DNA from: Tissierella simiarum
GTDB lineage: Bacteria > Bacillota > Clostridia > Tissierellales > Tissierellaceae
Assembly: GCF_018917865.1 (NCBI RefSeq)
Contig: NZ_JAHLPM010000002.1
Span: 62,001-126,000, forward strand
Direction of reading: 5' to 3'
DNA length: 64,000 bases
In this document: piece after piece, positions 17,191-26,393 of the stretch
Position numbering within the stretch: the stretch's first letter is position 1
How the letters are laid out: the number at the start of each line of letters is the position of its first letter
The notes under the pieces: model-generated
What the model was told of the DNA's origin: nothing
What the model saw: only the letters and a program-made list of their open reading frames with translations
Database searches by the model: none
Position numbers and translations under genes: made by a program

Positions 17191-18262
17191 AATGTCCCTC
17201 CTTATTTTATATAAAAATTTATAATTTATATTTGAGGAAATTCCATATTAAACAATAAAACTTAATTATAATTATCTTTGGTCTAAATTAATAATCCACA
17301 TATTAATTATGTAAGTTTAATTATGTAATTCCCTCTTTTAAATTGTAAACTTCATCATTTATAAAAACGGACATACGATTCTATTTTCATAAATATAGAG
17401 AAGCTTACAATTTATAACTAATTCTTATGTTATAAAGTTTTTAAATTAAATTTATTAATAAATTTAATTTTCTAAAATCTTCGATTATTTTTTCGACAAT
17501 GTTAGACAAGTTTTGGTTCAATATTAGATAGACTTCTAATGATTAAGACATACAAATTTGCTTAATTATTTTTAATTTAATCTAATAAATAATTAATTTT
17601 TGCAGCACAATTCTTACTTGGTGTAATATCTTACTCATTTAAAACATTAAAGTAAATTTTATATTAATTAGTTAAGAAAAGTCCTAATTTATTTGTTTAA
17701 CTTATATTTAAACAATTTTATACTATATAATACATAAAGCCACAATAATTTTAGATAGTATTAAGTTATATCCTAATAACTCTAAATTCTTGGGCTTCTA
17801 GTTCCTCAACTTATATTTAAAATAGTTCTGTCAATAGTATTGTAGTCAGTGTATCATCGCCTATGTATATAAACCTTTCCTCATATATTACCATATATTG
17901 CTTCAATGGTCAATGTTTTCAGAACCTTTTAGATTTTCGGCTTATTACGACATTTTCGGACACTAATCTTACTTAATCTATTAAACTGTTAGATTAATTT
18001 TAATAAAGTAAGATATGAAAATTATCTAATTTATAATATCTTATGTTTCATACATCCTAGTTTATTCTGTGATAAGACTTCCGAATGAAGTTTTATACTA
18101 CTTTTCTGCTTATAATAAAACATTCTATTTATAATAACATATAGTTAAGGCTTATGGTTCATACAACCCTATTAGAATAATATATTTTTAATTCTTTTCA
18201 CTTATATCCCAGTTATATATAACCTAATACTTATATAAAATCCCAAATTAAATGGAAAACAT
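17191..18262. other. Long gene-free AT-rich stretch
   Basis: About 1.07 kb between the divergent oppA and RiPP precursor transcripts. I found no open frame with a ribosome site, no recognisable protein remnant on either strand and no T-box or tRNA signature. It must hold the oppA promoter; TTGTTT-17-AATATA, roughly 40-70 bases before oppA, is only a weak candidate. The composition is very AT-rich throughout. Confidence 0.6.
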
Positions 18263-18291
18263 TTGCAAGTTTGTCCTTTAAATGCTATAAT
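18263..18291 (+). promoter_or_regulatory. Housekeeping promoter of RiPP operon A
   Basis: TTGCAA, exactly 17 bases, then a perfect TATAAT. The precursor gene starts about 64 bases downstream. A hairpin (ATGGAAAAA / TTTTTCCAT, 18310-18335) lies in the leader between promoter and ribosome site. Confidence 0.8.
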
Positions 18292-18354
18292 TATAATAAA
18301 CCAAAATTAATGGAAAAATAATCATGTTTTTCCATATATAAAGGAGGTGAAATT

Positions 18355-18480
18355 ATGAATAAAGCTAAATTTTTTAACTATAAACCTGATTTTAATACAT
18401 GTAGCGTTCAATCATGTCTAAAATTTCAAGCTTTCTATTGTTATAAAGATGTAATGTATGGAGATCCTGGTGACTTATAA
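18355..18480 (+). CDS. Small three-cysteine peptide, probable RiPP precursor A
   Basis: 41 residues behind a perfect AAGGAGGTGA. The N-terminal part (MNKAKFFNYKPDF) would be the leader. The core carries Cys16, Cys21 and Cys29 in the spacing TCSVQSC...FYC, then an acidic Gly/Pro tail ending GDPGDL. There is no double-glycine cleavage site. A promoter lies directly in front and a partial terminator directly behind, then a radical SAM gene with a precursor-binding domain, which is the standard layout for a thioether (sacti-/ranthipeptide-type) precursor. The peptide class is inferred; I cannot assign a named family with certainty. Confidence 0.75.
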   Translation: MNKAKFFNYKPDFNTCSVQSCLKFQAFYCYKDVMYGDPGDL

Positions 18481-18505
18481 TTTAATAAATTTTTTATTTA
18501 ACACA

Positions 18506-18543
18506 TGGTAAAGTAGGACATTTTCTGCTTTACCAACTTTTTT
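18506..18543 (+). terminator. Hairpin with T-run between precursor A and its maturase
   Basis: Arms TGGTAAAGTAG / CTGCTTTACCA (one G-U pair) followed by ACTTTTTTATTA. As it lies inside the operon it probably acts as a leaky terminator, so the precursor transcript exceeds the maturase transcript. Confidence 0.75.
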
Positions 18544-18593
18544 ATTATTACCGTTTAAGTTAGATAACGGTATATATGAATGGAGGTATAAAT

Positions 18594-19847
18594 ATGTATC
18601 CTCATGTTTTAAATAATAGCATTCTACATTATTTTGAAGATCGTGGAATACTTATTACAGACGTCGGAAATTATGTATTGAATGATGTAGAAATATATAT
18701 GATAGAAAAATTCAGTGGTAATAAATCTATTAATGAAATTACATCTGAAATTGCTATTGAGTTAGAGACGGATGATAAATTCAAAATAGAGAATATTATG
18801 ATGGATTTTATAAAAAGCAAATCTAATTTTATCTTCCTAAGTGAGTTGCCCAAATCTACCTACTTTAAAAAAACGGGATTAAAAGATGCAAAAGTACCTA
18901 TGGGAGTAGTTCTAAGTCTTACTGATAAATGTAATCTTAACTGTATCCATTGTTTTAAGAAATGTTCAAATAAAAATGATGACTTTATTCCTTATAATGA
19001 GTTAATAGATACGTTAAGTTTTCTGAAGGATAAGACTACTAATATACAACTTACTGGTGGAGAACCTATGCTTCACAATAAATTTTTTGATATTTTGAAA
19101 CATTGTATTGATAACTTTGATACTAGCATAACTACTAATGGAACATTAATTAATTCTGAAAATGTAAATAACTACAAAGGGGTAAATACGGTTCAGATCT
19201 CAATGTACTCATATGAGGAAAATAAACATGATTTGGTAACTACAGTTTCAGGCTCTTTCAGAAAAACTATAAATGCCATAAATGAACTTTCTAAAATAAA
19301 AATTCCTTCAACAGTATCAACAATAATTACAAAACAAAATATCAATAATATAGAAAATATGATTGAATTTACTTATAAAATTGGTGCAAGCTCAATAAGA
19401 TTTGGTAATTTAACATCAAGTGGAAGAGCAGCTTCTTTAAGTTCGTTAGTTATATCTCAAGAAGATATTAAAAATGTAGAATATATATTAGATGATTTAT
19501 CGGAAAAATATAGGAATAAAATAAGAGTTTTAACTTGGCGTGAAGATGAAAACAAAAAAGGTATCGACTTTAAACATAAAAGTTTAGAATGTGGTGCAGG
19601 TCTTTTAAATTGGTGTATAAGCGAGGCTGGCATTATCAAACCCTGCGAATTTTTAGATGACGATGTATGCCCTATTGGAAATATTAAAGAAAATAAAGTT
19701 GAAGAGTTGGTAAAAAATTATAACTTAGATAAAATGACAGAAGGTCTAATTAGATTTGAAAAAAAATTAAACAAAGAGAATACTAGTATTAAAAATATGT
19801 GCCAGCAAATAAAAAACTATTATCTGCAGTATTGCATTAGCGAATAA
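18594..19847 (+). CDS. Radical SAM peptide maturase A with PqqD-like domain
   Basis: 417 residues. Residues 1-85 look like a PqqD-type precursor-recognition domain (IEKFSGNKSINEITSEI). The radical SAM core has CNLNCIHC (Cys113, 117, 120) for the 4Fe-4S cluster that cleaves S-adenosylmethionine, and the GGEP motif. The C-terminus has a SPASM-like auxiliary cluster region (ECGAGLLNWC, KPCEF, VCPIG, MCQQI, QYC). It probably forms thioether or other crosslinks in the small peptide encoded just upstream. ATG 18594 follows GGAGG by seven bases; an earlier ATG at 18576 precedes the ribosome site. Confidence 0.88.
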   Translation: MYPHVLNNSILHYFEDRGILITDVGNYVLNDVEIYMIEKFSGNKSINEITSEIAIELETDDKFKIENIMMDFIKSKSNFIFLSELPKSTYFKKTGLKDAKVPMGVVLSLTDKCNLNCIHCFKKCSNKNDDFIPYNELIDTLSFLKDKTTNIQLTGGEPMLHNKFFDILKHCIDNFDTSITTNGTLINSENVNNYKGVNTVQISMYSYEENKHDLVTTVSGSFRKTINAINELSKIKIPSTVSTIITKQNINNIENMIEFTYKIGASSIRFGNLTSSGRAASLSSLVISQEDIKNVEYILDDLSEKYRNKIRVLTWREDENKKGIDFKHKSLECGAGLLNWCISEAGIIKPCEFLDDDVCPIGNIKENKVEELVKNYNLDKMTEGLIRFEKKLNKENTSIKNMCQQIKNYYLQYCISE

Positions 19848-19936
19848 GATATTTAGATATTCTTACATACATATAGTATTAGAATCTAAATTATTTTCAT
19901 GGCTAAAACTAAATGGTAATCTATAATTCCCTTTCA

Positions 19937-19980
19937 TTAAATAAGGTTTTATATAGTCATCTATATAAAACCTTATTTAA
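19937..19980. terminator. Bidirectional terminator between convergent RiPP operons
   Basis: Perfect 20-base arms (TTAAATAAGGTTTTATATAG and complement) around a TCAT loop. It lies between the two radical SAM genes, which end toward each other. Confidence 0.75.
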
Positions 19981-19982
19981 AG

Positions 19983-21521
19983 CTATGCTTCTTCTGCTAT
20001 AGCAGATATATTTAATTTATCGTATAAATTCTTATTCTCTTCAAAAAAGTCTAATGACATGTTTCTAGCCTGCTGTAAAATATCCTTAGCTTCTTCTATT
20101 TTATCATATTCCATAAGAGTTGCTGCACAGTCATGATAAGGGTCCATATAATTAGAATCCGTAAGTTTCACAGCATTTTTAAGATAATGTATTCCTTTTT
20201 CAACTTCTCCTAATTTACATAGTGTTAAACCCAACCCTTTATTTGCATATATATCATTATGATCTATTTCAAGAATTCTTTCATTTACATCTTTAGCTAT
20301 AGTATAATTCTTTAGCATAAAATTTACATAAGCATAAAGATTTAAAATCTCTATATTCTCATTTCCTAAATGAATTGCTCTTTCTAATAAAAGTTCAGAT
20401 AACTGAAATTGTCCCATTTCTGCCAAATTCTCTGCATTTTCAAATAGAATATCTATGTCATTTATAGCTTTTATTTCTTCCCTTTTTCTATCCATGGCTA
20501 TGTAATATGAACAATATTTATTTTCTTTGTATATACTATTTTCCATACATAATCTTGAATTGGAACACCCACCAAGGCATACATCCCCATAATTACACTT
20601 ACTGCAAAATCCTTCTATTTTTTCTTTTGTAATTTCTCTATTCCATTTAAAAGTTTCAGAACTTGTCCATATATCTTTTAAAGAATTTTCTCTTATATTT
20701 CCTTCAATAAATTCTTTATTTCTTATAGAAGTACATCCTACTATGTCACCGTTACATAAAATACCTAAGCTGTGTTTTCCAGCTCCACAACCCTGCCATA
20801 TGTAGTTATTATTAGAAAAAGCCTTTCTTACTTCCATTTCTTTTGTATTATAGTATCCTATGCAATCTGCAAAATGTACTTTTATTTTATTATCATTTAA
20901 ATTTTTATATCCAAAATCAATTATTGTATCAATCCCATCGTTATCTAAAACTAACTCACAGTTTTCTTTTAAATTTCCCATAGGCATACCAATTTGAAGT
21001 TGCCATGTAGTTACTCCATTTTCTATGAATACACTTTTCATATCTTCTAACTGATTTATATTCTGCTTATTTACTGTAGTTATTACTGCAGAATACATTC
21101 CTTTATCCTTCATAAGTTTAAGAGCTTTTATAGATCTTTGAAAAGAACCAGACTTTCTCATAAAATCATGAGTTTCTTCTAAGCCATCTATACTTATAGC
21201 AATAGTATTTATCCCTGATTCCATAGCCTTATCTATAATCTCTTCATTTATAAGCCATCCATTAGTTATCATAGTTGGAATAATACCATTATCTCTAAGT
21301 CCCTTTGCTATAATATGCCAATCATCTCTTGTAGTCGGTTCTCCCCCAGATAAGGTTATATGTTTAAAGCCTAATGCTCCAAGTTCTTCACATAAAGTTA
21401 AAGCTTCTTTCGTCGTTAGCTCGTCAATTTGAGGATTTTCACATATTGATCCACAATGCTTACAACGCATATTGCATCCCATTGTTATTTCCCAAACACC
21501 AGTCATTGGCTTGTATTTCAT
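19983..21521 (-). CDS. Radical SAM/SPASM peptide maturase B with C-terminal TPR region
   Basis: 512 residues. MGCNMRCKHC (Cys16, 20, 23) and SGGEPT define the radical SAM core. A SPASM domain follows (GCGAGKHSLGILCNGDIVGC, then CSKCNYGDVCLGGC). Residues from about 360 form helical TPR-like repeats (NLAEMGQFQLSELLLERAI, IYANKGLGLTLCKLGEV), an uncommon addition. It lies downstream of the 45-residue precursor B gene and probably modifies it. ATG 21521 follows GGGAGG; a longer reading to 21539 lacks support. It differs in architecture from maturase A, so the two likely make different products. Confidence 0.85.
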   Translation of the reverse strand: MKYKPMTGVWEITMGCNMRCKHCGSICENPQIDELTTKEALTLCEELGALGFKHITLSGGEPTTRDDWHIIAKGLRDNGIIPTMITNGWLINEEIIDKAMESGINTIAISIDGLEETHDFMRKSGSFQRSIKALKLMKDKGMYSAVITTVNKQNINQLEDMKSVFIENGVTTWQLQIGMPMGNLKENCELVLDNDGIDTIIDFGYKNLNDNKIKVHFADCIGYYNTKEMEVRKAFSNNNYIWQGCGAGKHSLGILCNGDIVGCTSIRNKEFIEGNIRENSLKDIWTSSETFKWNREITKEKIEGFCSKCNYGDVCLGGCSNSRLCMENSIYKENKYCSYYIAMDRKREEIKAINDIDILFENAENLAEMGQFQLSELLLERAIHLGNENIEILNLYAYVNFMLKNYTIAKDVNERILEIDHNDIYANKGLGLTLCKLGEVEKGIHYLKNAVKLTDSNYMDPYHDCAATLMEYDKIEEAKDILQQARNMSLDFFEENKNLYDKLNISAIAEEA

Positions 21522-21588
21522 AATTATCCTCCCACTCAATTATGTTATTATTTATTGTCTATTAACATAAAAAATTTAGAATTAAATT

Positions 21589-21616
21589 ATTGGGAATGAC
21601 TTAAGTCATTCCCAAT
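21589..21616 (-). terminator. Hairpin between precursor B and maturase B
   Basis: Perfect loopless palindrome of 14-base arms (ATTGGGAATGACTT and complement), with a weak T-rich stretch further on. It lies between precursor B and its maturase, mirroring the leaky terminator of operon A. Confidence 0.7.
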
Positions 21617-21635
21617 ATTGTTGTTCCTATTATTT

Positions 21636-21773
21636 TTAATATTCTACAGGTGGAATTCCATATAGTGGTTGTATTGGTGGTTTAGAATCATCCCCTATTT
21701 TATTAAGTGATTCTGTAACTACATCTGTGGATATAAATTCCTCCAACCCCTTAGTTAATTCTTTGATATTCAT
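21636..21773 (-). CDS. Small Pro/Tyr-rich-tailed peptide, probable RiPP precursor B
   Basis: 45 residues with AGGGGGT before the ATG. The N-terminus (MNIKELTKGLEEFISTDV) is a helical leader type; the C-terminus is a rigid core rich in proline with two tyrosines, KPPIQPLYGIPPVEY. There is no cysteine, so a thioether is ruled out; a radical carbon-carbon or other side-chain change is more likely. It is followed by a hairpin and a radical SAM/SPASM gene. Too short to be found by length-based gene calling. The family is unknown to me. Confidence 0.75.
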   Translation of the reverse strand: MNIKELTKGLEEFISTDVVTESLNKIGDDSKPPIQPLYGIPPVEY

Positions 21774-21798
21774 ACAAATACCCCCTTATTTTATTTTG

Positions 21799-21847
21799 CA
21801 TTACCATTATGTCTATATAATTTATTTAATGGTAATGTATGATTACC
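21799..21847. promoter_or_regulatory. Three ATTACC half-sites in the divergent RiPP promoter region
   Basis: CATTACCATT (21799) pairs perfectly with AATGGTAATG (21828), and GGTAATG then faces GATTACC (21841), so three alternating half-sites lie between precursor B and the exporter gene. This looks like an operator that controls both directions. A TATAAT at 21861 may serve the exporter, with no convincing -35. Confidence 0.5.
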
Positions 21848-21956
21848 TTGTAATATATTGTATAATATGTAAGTGGAAAAGACAAGCCTTTTGTACAAAA
21901 TTTAACAGTTATATTAATAAAGCTTTAAAATTAGCTATTAAGAAGGAGTGGTAAAT

Positions 21957-24098
21957 ATGGAAAAAGTAACTTATGATGAAGAAAATAGAGAATCTTTTGC
22001 AGTATGTATGTCATCATTATGCAAACATTTTGGTACTAGAATCTCTGCATCTAAAATTAACAGCATTATAAATTATAAAGAAGAAGATTTAAATATTATG
22101 GATTTAGAAGACAAGCTAGGATTTTCTATTAAACAGCTTAAAGGAAGTAACATTGAAGATATATTGTCTTATTGTCCTATACCTGCAATAGCATATATAA
22201 ATGAAAATGGAATCAATCATTACATAGTTATAGAAAAAATAAATAAAAATAAAATAATAGCATCTGTTCCCAAAAAAGGTATTATAAGCTTCTCCTTTCT
22301 TGAATTTATGAATATATGGAATGGTATTATGTTTGTAATCATACCTAAAATACAATTGGATTCAGAAAAGAAAGGGTTATTTAAGAAATTTTCCGCCATT
22401 CTTAAATATCAAAAGAAATTTATTATAAAAATATTTTTTATCTCATTATTAATAACAATCTTTGGTGTAATAGGAGCATTTTATTTTAAGTTTCTTGTCG
22501 ATAAAATAATCCCCAATAATTCTAAAAGTTTATTAACTCGATTTTCTCTTTTATTTATTTTACTTTTCACCTTTAAAACTTTATTTGAACTATTTAGGAC
22601 CCAGCTTTTATTGTATCTTGGGCAAAACATAGATATGGGACTTATGCTTGGCTATTATGAACATGTTGTTGACCTACCTATGAACTTTTTTGATACAAGA
22701 GAAATTGGAGACATAATATCAAGGTTTAATGATTCAGGAAAAATAAGGGATGCTATATGTAATGTAGCTTTAGCAATTATGATAGATACACTTATGGCAA
22801 TTATAGGTGGAATTATGCTCTATCGTCAAAATATTATTCTATTTTTGGTGACTATTATTCCCATTGCTTTTTATGGCATAATAGTATACTTTTTCAGAAA
22901 ACCTTTAGAAGATATAAATAGAAAAACTATGGAAAGTGGATCAAATCTTACTTCATACTTAATATCATCACTAAATGGAATAGATACTATTAAAGCCTTC
23001 AGTACAGAAAATGAAACAAAGCTTAAAACAGAAAAGAAATTTTTAAATTTGACAAGGAATGCTTTAAAAAGAGGATGGATTACCAATCTCCAAAGTTCTT
23101 TAAAAGCTTATATTAAAGTTATATTTAATGTGATAGTTTTTTGGATTGGTGGAATAGAAGTCATAAGGGGAAGATTAACTCTAGGCGAACTCCTAACCTT
23201 TAATGCTCTACTTACATATTTTTTAAATCCTATAGAGAGCATAATAAACTTACAGCCATCTATTCAAACAGCAATGGTTGCGGCAGAAAGAGTTGAAAAT
23301 ATATTAGATATTGAGAAAGAAAAAATAAGGTATAAAGGTTCTTTGAAACCTTCTTTAAAAGGAAATATTACATTTGAAAATGTTTCCTTTCAGTACAATT
23401 CGGAAACCCCTGTATTAAGTAATATTGATATTGATATAAAACCTGGTGAAAGAGTAGCTTTTGTAGGTGAAAGCGGCTCAGGCAAAACCACATTAACAAA
23501 GCTTTTAATGAATTTTTACTCCATAGAAAAGGGAAATATATTTATAAATAATATCAATATAAATGACATAGATCTTGATTATTTAAGAAGCAGAGTTGGA
23601 TATGTTCCCCAATCTTTGTTTTTCTTCAATGGAACTATAAAGGAAAATCTATGCATGGGCAATTTTTTTATAAAGGATGACGAAATCACTGAAGTCTGTA
23701 AAAGAGTTGATATAGATGACTTCATAAATTCCCTTCCTAACAAATATGATACTATCATAGATGAAAATGGAACTAATTTATCAGGAGGACAAAAACAAAG
23801 GCTTTCTATAGCAAGAGCTCTTTTAAAAAACCCAGATATAGTTTTACTAGATGAAGCTACGAGTAATCTCGATTCTATAACTGAAAAAATTGTTGAAGAA
23901 ACTATATTAGAATATACGAAAAACAAAACTACCATAATTGTAGCTCACAAATTGAAGTTTATAACTTCATGTGATGTTATTTATGTTATAAAAAAAGGAA
24001 AAGTAATAGAAAAAGGTTCTCATCAAAAACTTATGGAAAAAAATGGAGAATACTATAAGCTTTGGTATAAACAATTAAATAATAAAAAAGGCTTCTAA
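21957..24098 (+). CDS. ABC peptide exporter with degenerate C39-like domain
   Basis: 713 residues: an N-terminal C39-like domain (1-130), a six-helix membrane domain (about 140-430) and an ATPase domain with GESGSGKTT, signature LSGGQKQR, Walker B IVLLDEA and VAHKLK. In the C39 part the position of the catalytic cysteine is Ser13 (SFAVCMSSL), the oxyanion Gln is replaced by Asp7, and the Asp of the DP pair is Val (ASVPKKG); only the His in NHYIVI remains. So it probably binds and exports but does not cleave. ATG 21957 follows AAGGAG by eight bases. It is divergent from precursor B. Confidence 0.88.
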   Translation: MEKVTYDEENRESFAVCMSSLCKHFGTRISASKINSIINYKEEDLNIMDLEDKLGFSIKQLKGSNIEDILSYCPIPAIAYINENGINHYIVIEKINKNKIIASVPKKGIISFSFLEFMNIWNGIMFVIIPKIQLDSEKKGLFKKFSAILKYQKKFIIKIFFISLLITIFGVIGAFYFKFLVDKIIPNNSKSLLTRFSLLFILLFTFKTLFELFRTQLLLYLGQNIDMGLMLGYYEHVVDLPMNFFDTREIGDIISRFNDSGKIRDAICNVALAIMIDTLMAIIGGIMLYRQNIILFLVTIIPIAFYGIIVYFFRKPLEDINRKTMESGSNLTSYLISSLNGIDTIKAFSTENETKLKTEKKFLNLTRNALKRGWITNLQSSLKAYIKVIFNVIVFWIGGIEVIRGRLTLGELLTFNALLTYFLNPIESIINLQPSIQTAMVAAERVENILDIEKEKIRYKGSLKPSLKGNITFENVSFQYNSETPVLSNIDIDIKPGERVAFVGESGSGKTTLTKLLMNFYSIEKGNIFINNININDIDLDYLRSRVGYVPQSLFFFNGTIKENLCMGNFFIKDDEITEVCKRVDIDDFINSLPNKYDTIIDENGTNLSGGQKQRLSIARALLKNPDIVLLDEATSNLDSITEKIVEETILEYTKNKTTIIVAHKLKFITSCDVIYVIKKGKVIEKGSHQKLMEKNGEYYKLWYKQLNNKKGF

Positions 24099-24109
24099 AG
24101 AAGCCTTTT
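24086..24109 (+). terminator. Terminator after the exporter gene
   Basis: Arms AAAAGGCTTC / GAAGCCTTTT with the stop codon TAA in the loop. Confidence 0.8.
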
Positions 24110-24199
24110 AATGTAGCCTTTTTTGAAACTCATTTAGGTCAGAACGAGTTCTTATATTGAAAAAAGAAAAAAGTAGAACTTTCCTATTCGTTATAAAGA

Positions 24200-24230
24200 A
24201 GAGCATAATCAACATTGTTGATTATGCTCT
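24200..24230. terminator. Bidirectional terminator between exporter and nucleotidase
   Basis: Perfect 14-base arms (AGAGCATAATCAAC and complement) with a three-base loop and TTTTTAT on the plus side. It lies just beyond the nucleotidase stop and so can serve both convergent genes. Confidence 0.8.
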
Positions 24231-24236
24231 TTTTAT

Positions 24237-26273
24237 CTAAGGTACTAATATTTCTTGATTTGGAAAAATCAAATGTGGATTTTTAAGATTGTTAAGCTCA
24301 GCTAATCTTTGCCAAGTAGTATTAAATTTCTTAGCTATTCTCCATAATACATCTCCAGTTTTTACAGAATATTTTTTTACTGCTGGTTCTGTGGTTACTT
24401 CTTTCTTAACTTCTACCGCTGGTTCTGTGGTTACTTGTTCTTCTACAGGCTTTTCTATCTTTATGTTGTGTTCTTTTAATACTTCTTCTGGTATTAACCC
24501 TGCATCTATCATTTCATTAACGTTTAAAGCCTTAACGTTAGACGTTCTTCCATCTTCTGATGTTGGAATCTGAATTTTACCTTCATTTACTTGCTTTATT
24601 ATATAATCTCTCAATGGATGATCTAGATCTGCTCCAATTATTTCCCAATTGTTATCTGTTTTTGGTTCAAGAGTCTTAAGATTTCTAATATGTTCAACAA
24701 TCATACTTCTTAAAGAAATTGGATCTGAATCATAAATTGGTTCTCCACTTATTATTCCCTCAGTTTTTAATCCAGAATATCTATAGTCATTTATAGCTAA
24801 CTTAAATTTATCTGTTTCTTTTACAGGCTCTCCTTTAAATTTCAAGTCAACTATTCTCTCTCCTGCTGGCTTAGAAATATCTATTTTATAATCTACTCCA
24901 GCAAACATATCATACTTATATCCTCTTATTTCAGGATTAAAGCTAATAGTTACATCCCCTGGTTTATAAGTATTGTAATAAGCTGCTGACCATTCCATAT
25001 AATCTTTGAGTTCTTTCCCATTTACTTCTACAACCTTTAAAGTATTAGGAAATTTATAGATATCAAATACACTGGCAAAATTTACTGCACCCTTCTTTAA
25101 ATTGGAACTATCTTTAAATAAAGCTGCCGCTGAAACATCTGCCCCTGAATTTTTCAATTGAACTTCATTTATTAAATCCATTACAGCTGTATCTCTAACT
25201 TGTGCTTCTGGAATCCCCTTTACTTCTGAAGCAGGATGGAAATCTTCTGTTACTTCACCTATAACTTCTTCAAGAAATTTTAATGTGGTATCATGGTACT
25301 TCTTAGCATAAGCAACAAGCTCTTTAGATGCTTCAAATTCCTTTACATCTATTACATCTACTTTTCTATCTTTAACTTCCCATTTATTATTTTCTTTTTC
25401 AAGAGCTAAATCAAATCTAACTACCTGTCTACCTTCATTTCTTGGTCCACCTACTACTGTATTTCCTATAGTTTCTTTAACTGTAGAGTGATCATGTCCT
25501 ACTAAGAACGCTTCTATTTCAGGATTATTTTCAATAACCTTTTTAACAGAATCTCCTCCTAATTCATCATACTCTCCATTTACTCCTGCATGAGCTGTAG
25601 CTATTATTATATCTACTTTTTCTTTTTCTTTTAATTCCTTAATAGCCTTTGCAGCAGCTTTATCCATAGCTTCAAAGTTAAGATCTGTTACCTTAACTCC
25701 GTCCCATTTTGGAACATTAGGAGTAGTTAATCCTAAAATACCTATTTTTACTCCGCCTACTTCTTTTATAATGTAAGGTTTAACAAAATATGAGTTATCT
25801 TTTTTATTATAAATATTAGCTGAAAGAATAGGGAATTCTGCTTCTTTCACTATTTTATCAACTAAATCTAAACCAAAGTTAAACTCATGGTTTCCTAAAG
25901 TCATAGAATCATATCCCATAAAATTCATTACATCTATTACAGGGTGTTTTTCTTCTAATTTAACATTATATAAATCATCTGTTAATATAGTTCCTTGAAC
26001 AGTATCACCATTATCTAATAATAAAGTATTTGGATTTTCTTTTCTCACCTTTTCTACTAAAGAATAAATTTTAGCAAGACTAGTCTCTTCTATCTCTTTA
26101 CCATCTTCATAAGACCAATTTATAACATTACCATGAACATCTGATGTCCCTAAAATTGTAATATTTACTGTGTCTTTGCTAGCATAAGCATTATTTACTG
26201 GTACAATAAATATACCAACTAAGAGCATTAGTGAAAGTACTAGACTAAAGATTTTTTTGTTTTTAAAATTCAT
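24237..26273 (-). CDS. Secreted 5'-nucleotidase / cyclic phosphodiesterase with LysM tail
   Basis: 678 residues. A signal peptide (to about residue 32) is followed by a metallophosphatase domain with TSDVHGNV, GNHEFNFG and GHDHS metal motifs, the 5'-nucleotidase C-terminal domain, a short repeated linker (VTTEPAV twice) and a C-terminal LysM (YSVKTGDVLWRIAKKFN) that binds peptidoglycan. It would release phosphate and nucleosides from nucleotides at the cell wall, feeding base salvage or the purine pathway. An SLH-anchored relative lies at 51506-53578. Confidence 0.9.
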   Translation of the reverse strand: MNFKNKKIFSLVLSLMLLVGIFIVPVNNAYASKDTVNITILGTSDVHGNVINWSYEDGKEIEETSLAKIYSLVEKVRKENPNTLLLDNGDTVQGTILTDDLYNVKLEEKHPVIDVMNFMGYDSMTLGNHEFNFGLDLVDKIVKEAEFPILSANIYNKKDNSYFVKPYIIKEVGGVKIGILGLTTPNVPKWDGVKVTDLNFEAMDKAAAKAIKELKEKEKVDIIIATAHAGVNGEYDELGGDSVKKVIENNPEIEAFLVGHDHSTVKETIGNTVVGGPRNEGRQVVRFDLALEKENNKWEVKDRKVDVIDVKEFEASKELVAYAKKYHDTTLKFLEEVIGEVTEDFHPASEVKGIPEAQVRDTAVMDLINEVQLKNSGADVSAAALFKDSSNLKKGAVNFASVFDIYKFPNTLKVVEVNGKELKDYMEWSAAYYNTYKPGDVTISFNPEIRGYKYDMFAGVDYKIDISKPAGERIVDLKFKGEPVKETDKFKLAINDYRYSGLKTEGIISGEPIYDSDPISLRSMIVEHIRNLKTLEPKTDNNWEIIGADLDHPLRDYIIKQVNEGKIQIPTSEDGRTSNVKALNVNEMIDAGLIPEEVLKEHNIKIEKPVEEQVTTEPAVEVKKEVTTEPAVKKYSVKTGDVLWRIAKKFNTTWQRLAELNNLKNPHLIFPNQEILVP

Positions 26274-26393
26274 AATTAATCCTCCTTGTATAAAGTTATC
26301 TTCATAATAATATTATTTCTACCTTAATTCGATAAAACCTTCTTTTCTCATATATTTTATATAAAAGTTTTTATCTTATATATTTTTTGTTTT

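Noticed and set aside
17191-18354. T-box or tRNA-like element upstream of opp
   Set aside because: No TGGNACCGCG-type antiterminator sequence and no tRNA arms were seen on either strand.
21727-21954. 75-residue open frame on the plus strand before the exporter
   Set aside because: It runs antisense through precursor B and its promoter region, has no ribosome site and its sequence resembles no protein; a shadow frame.
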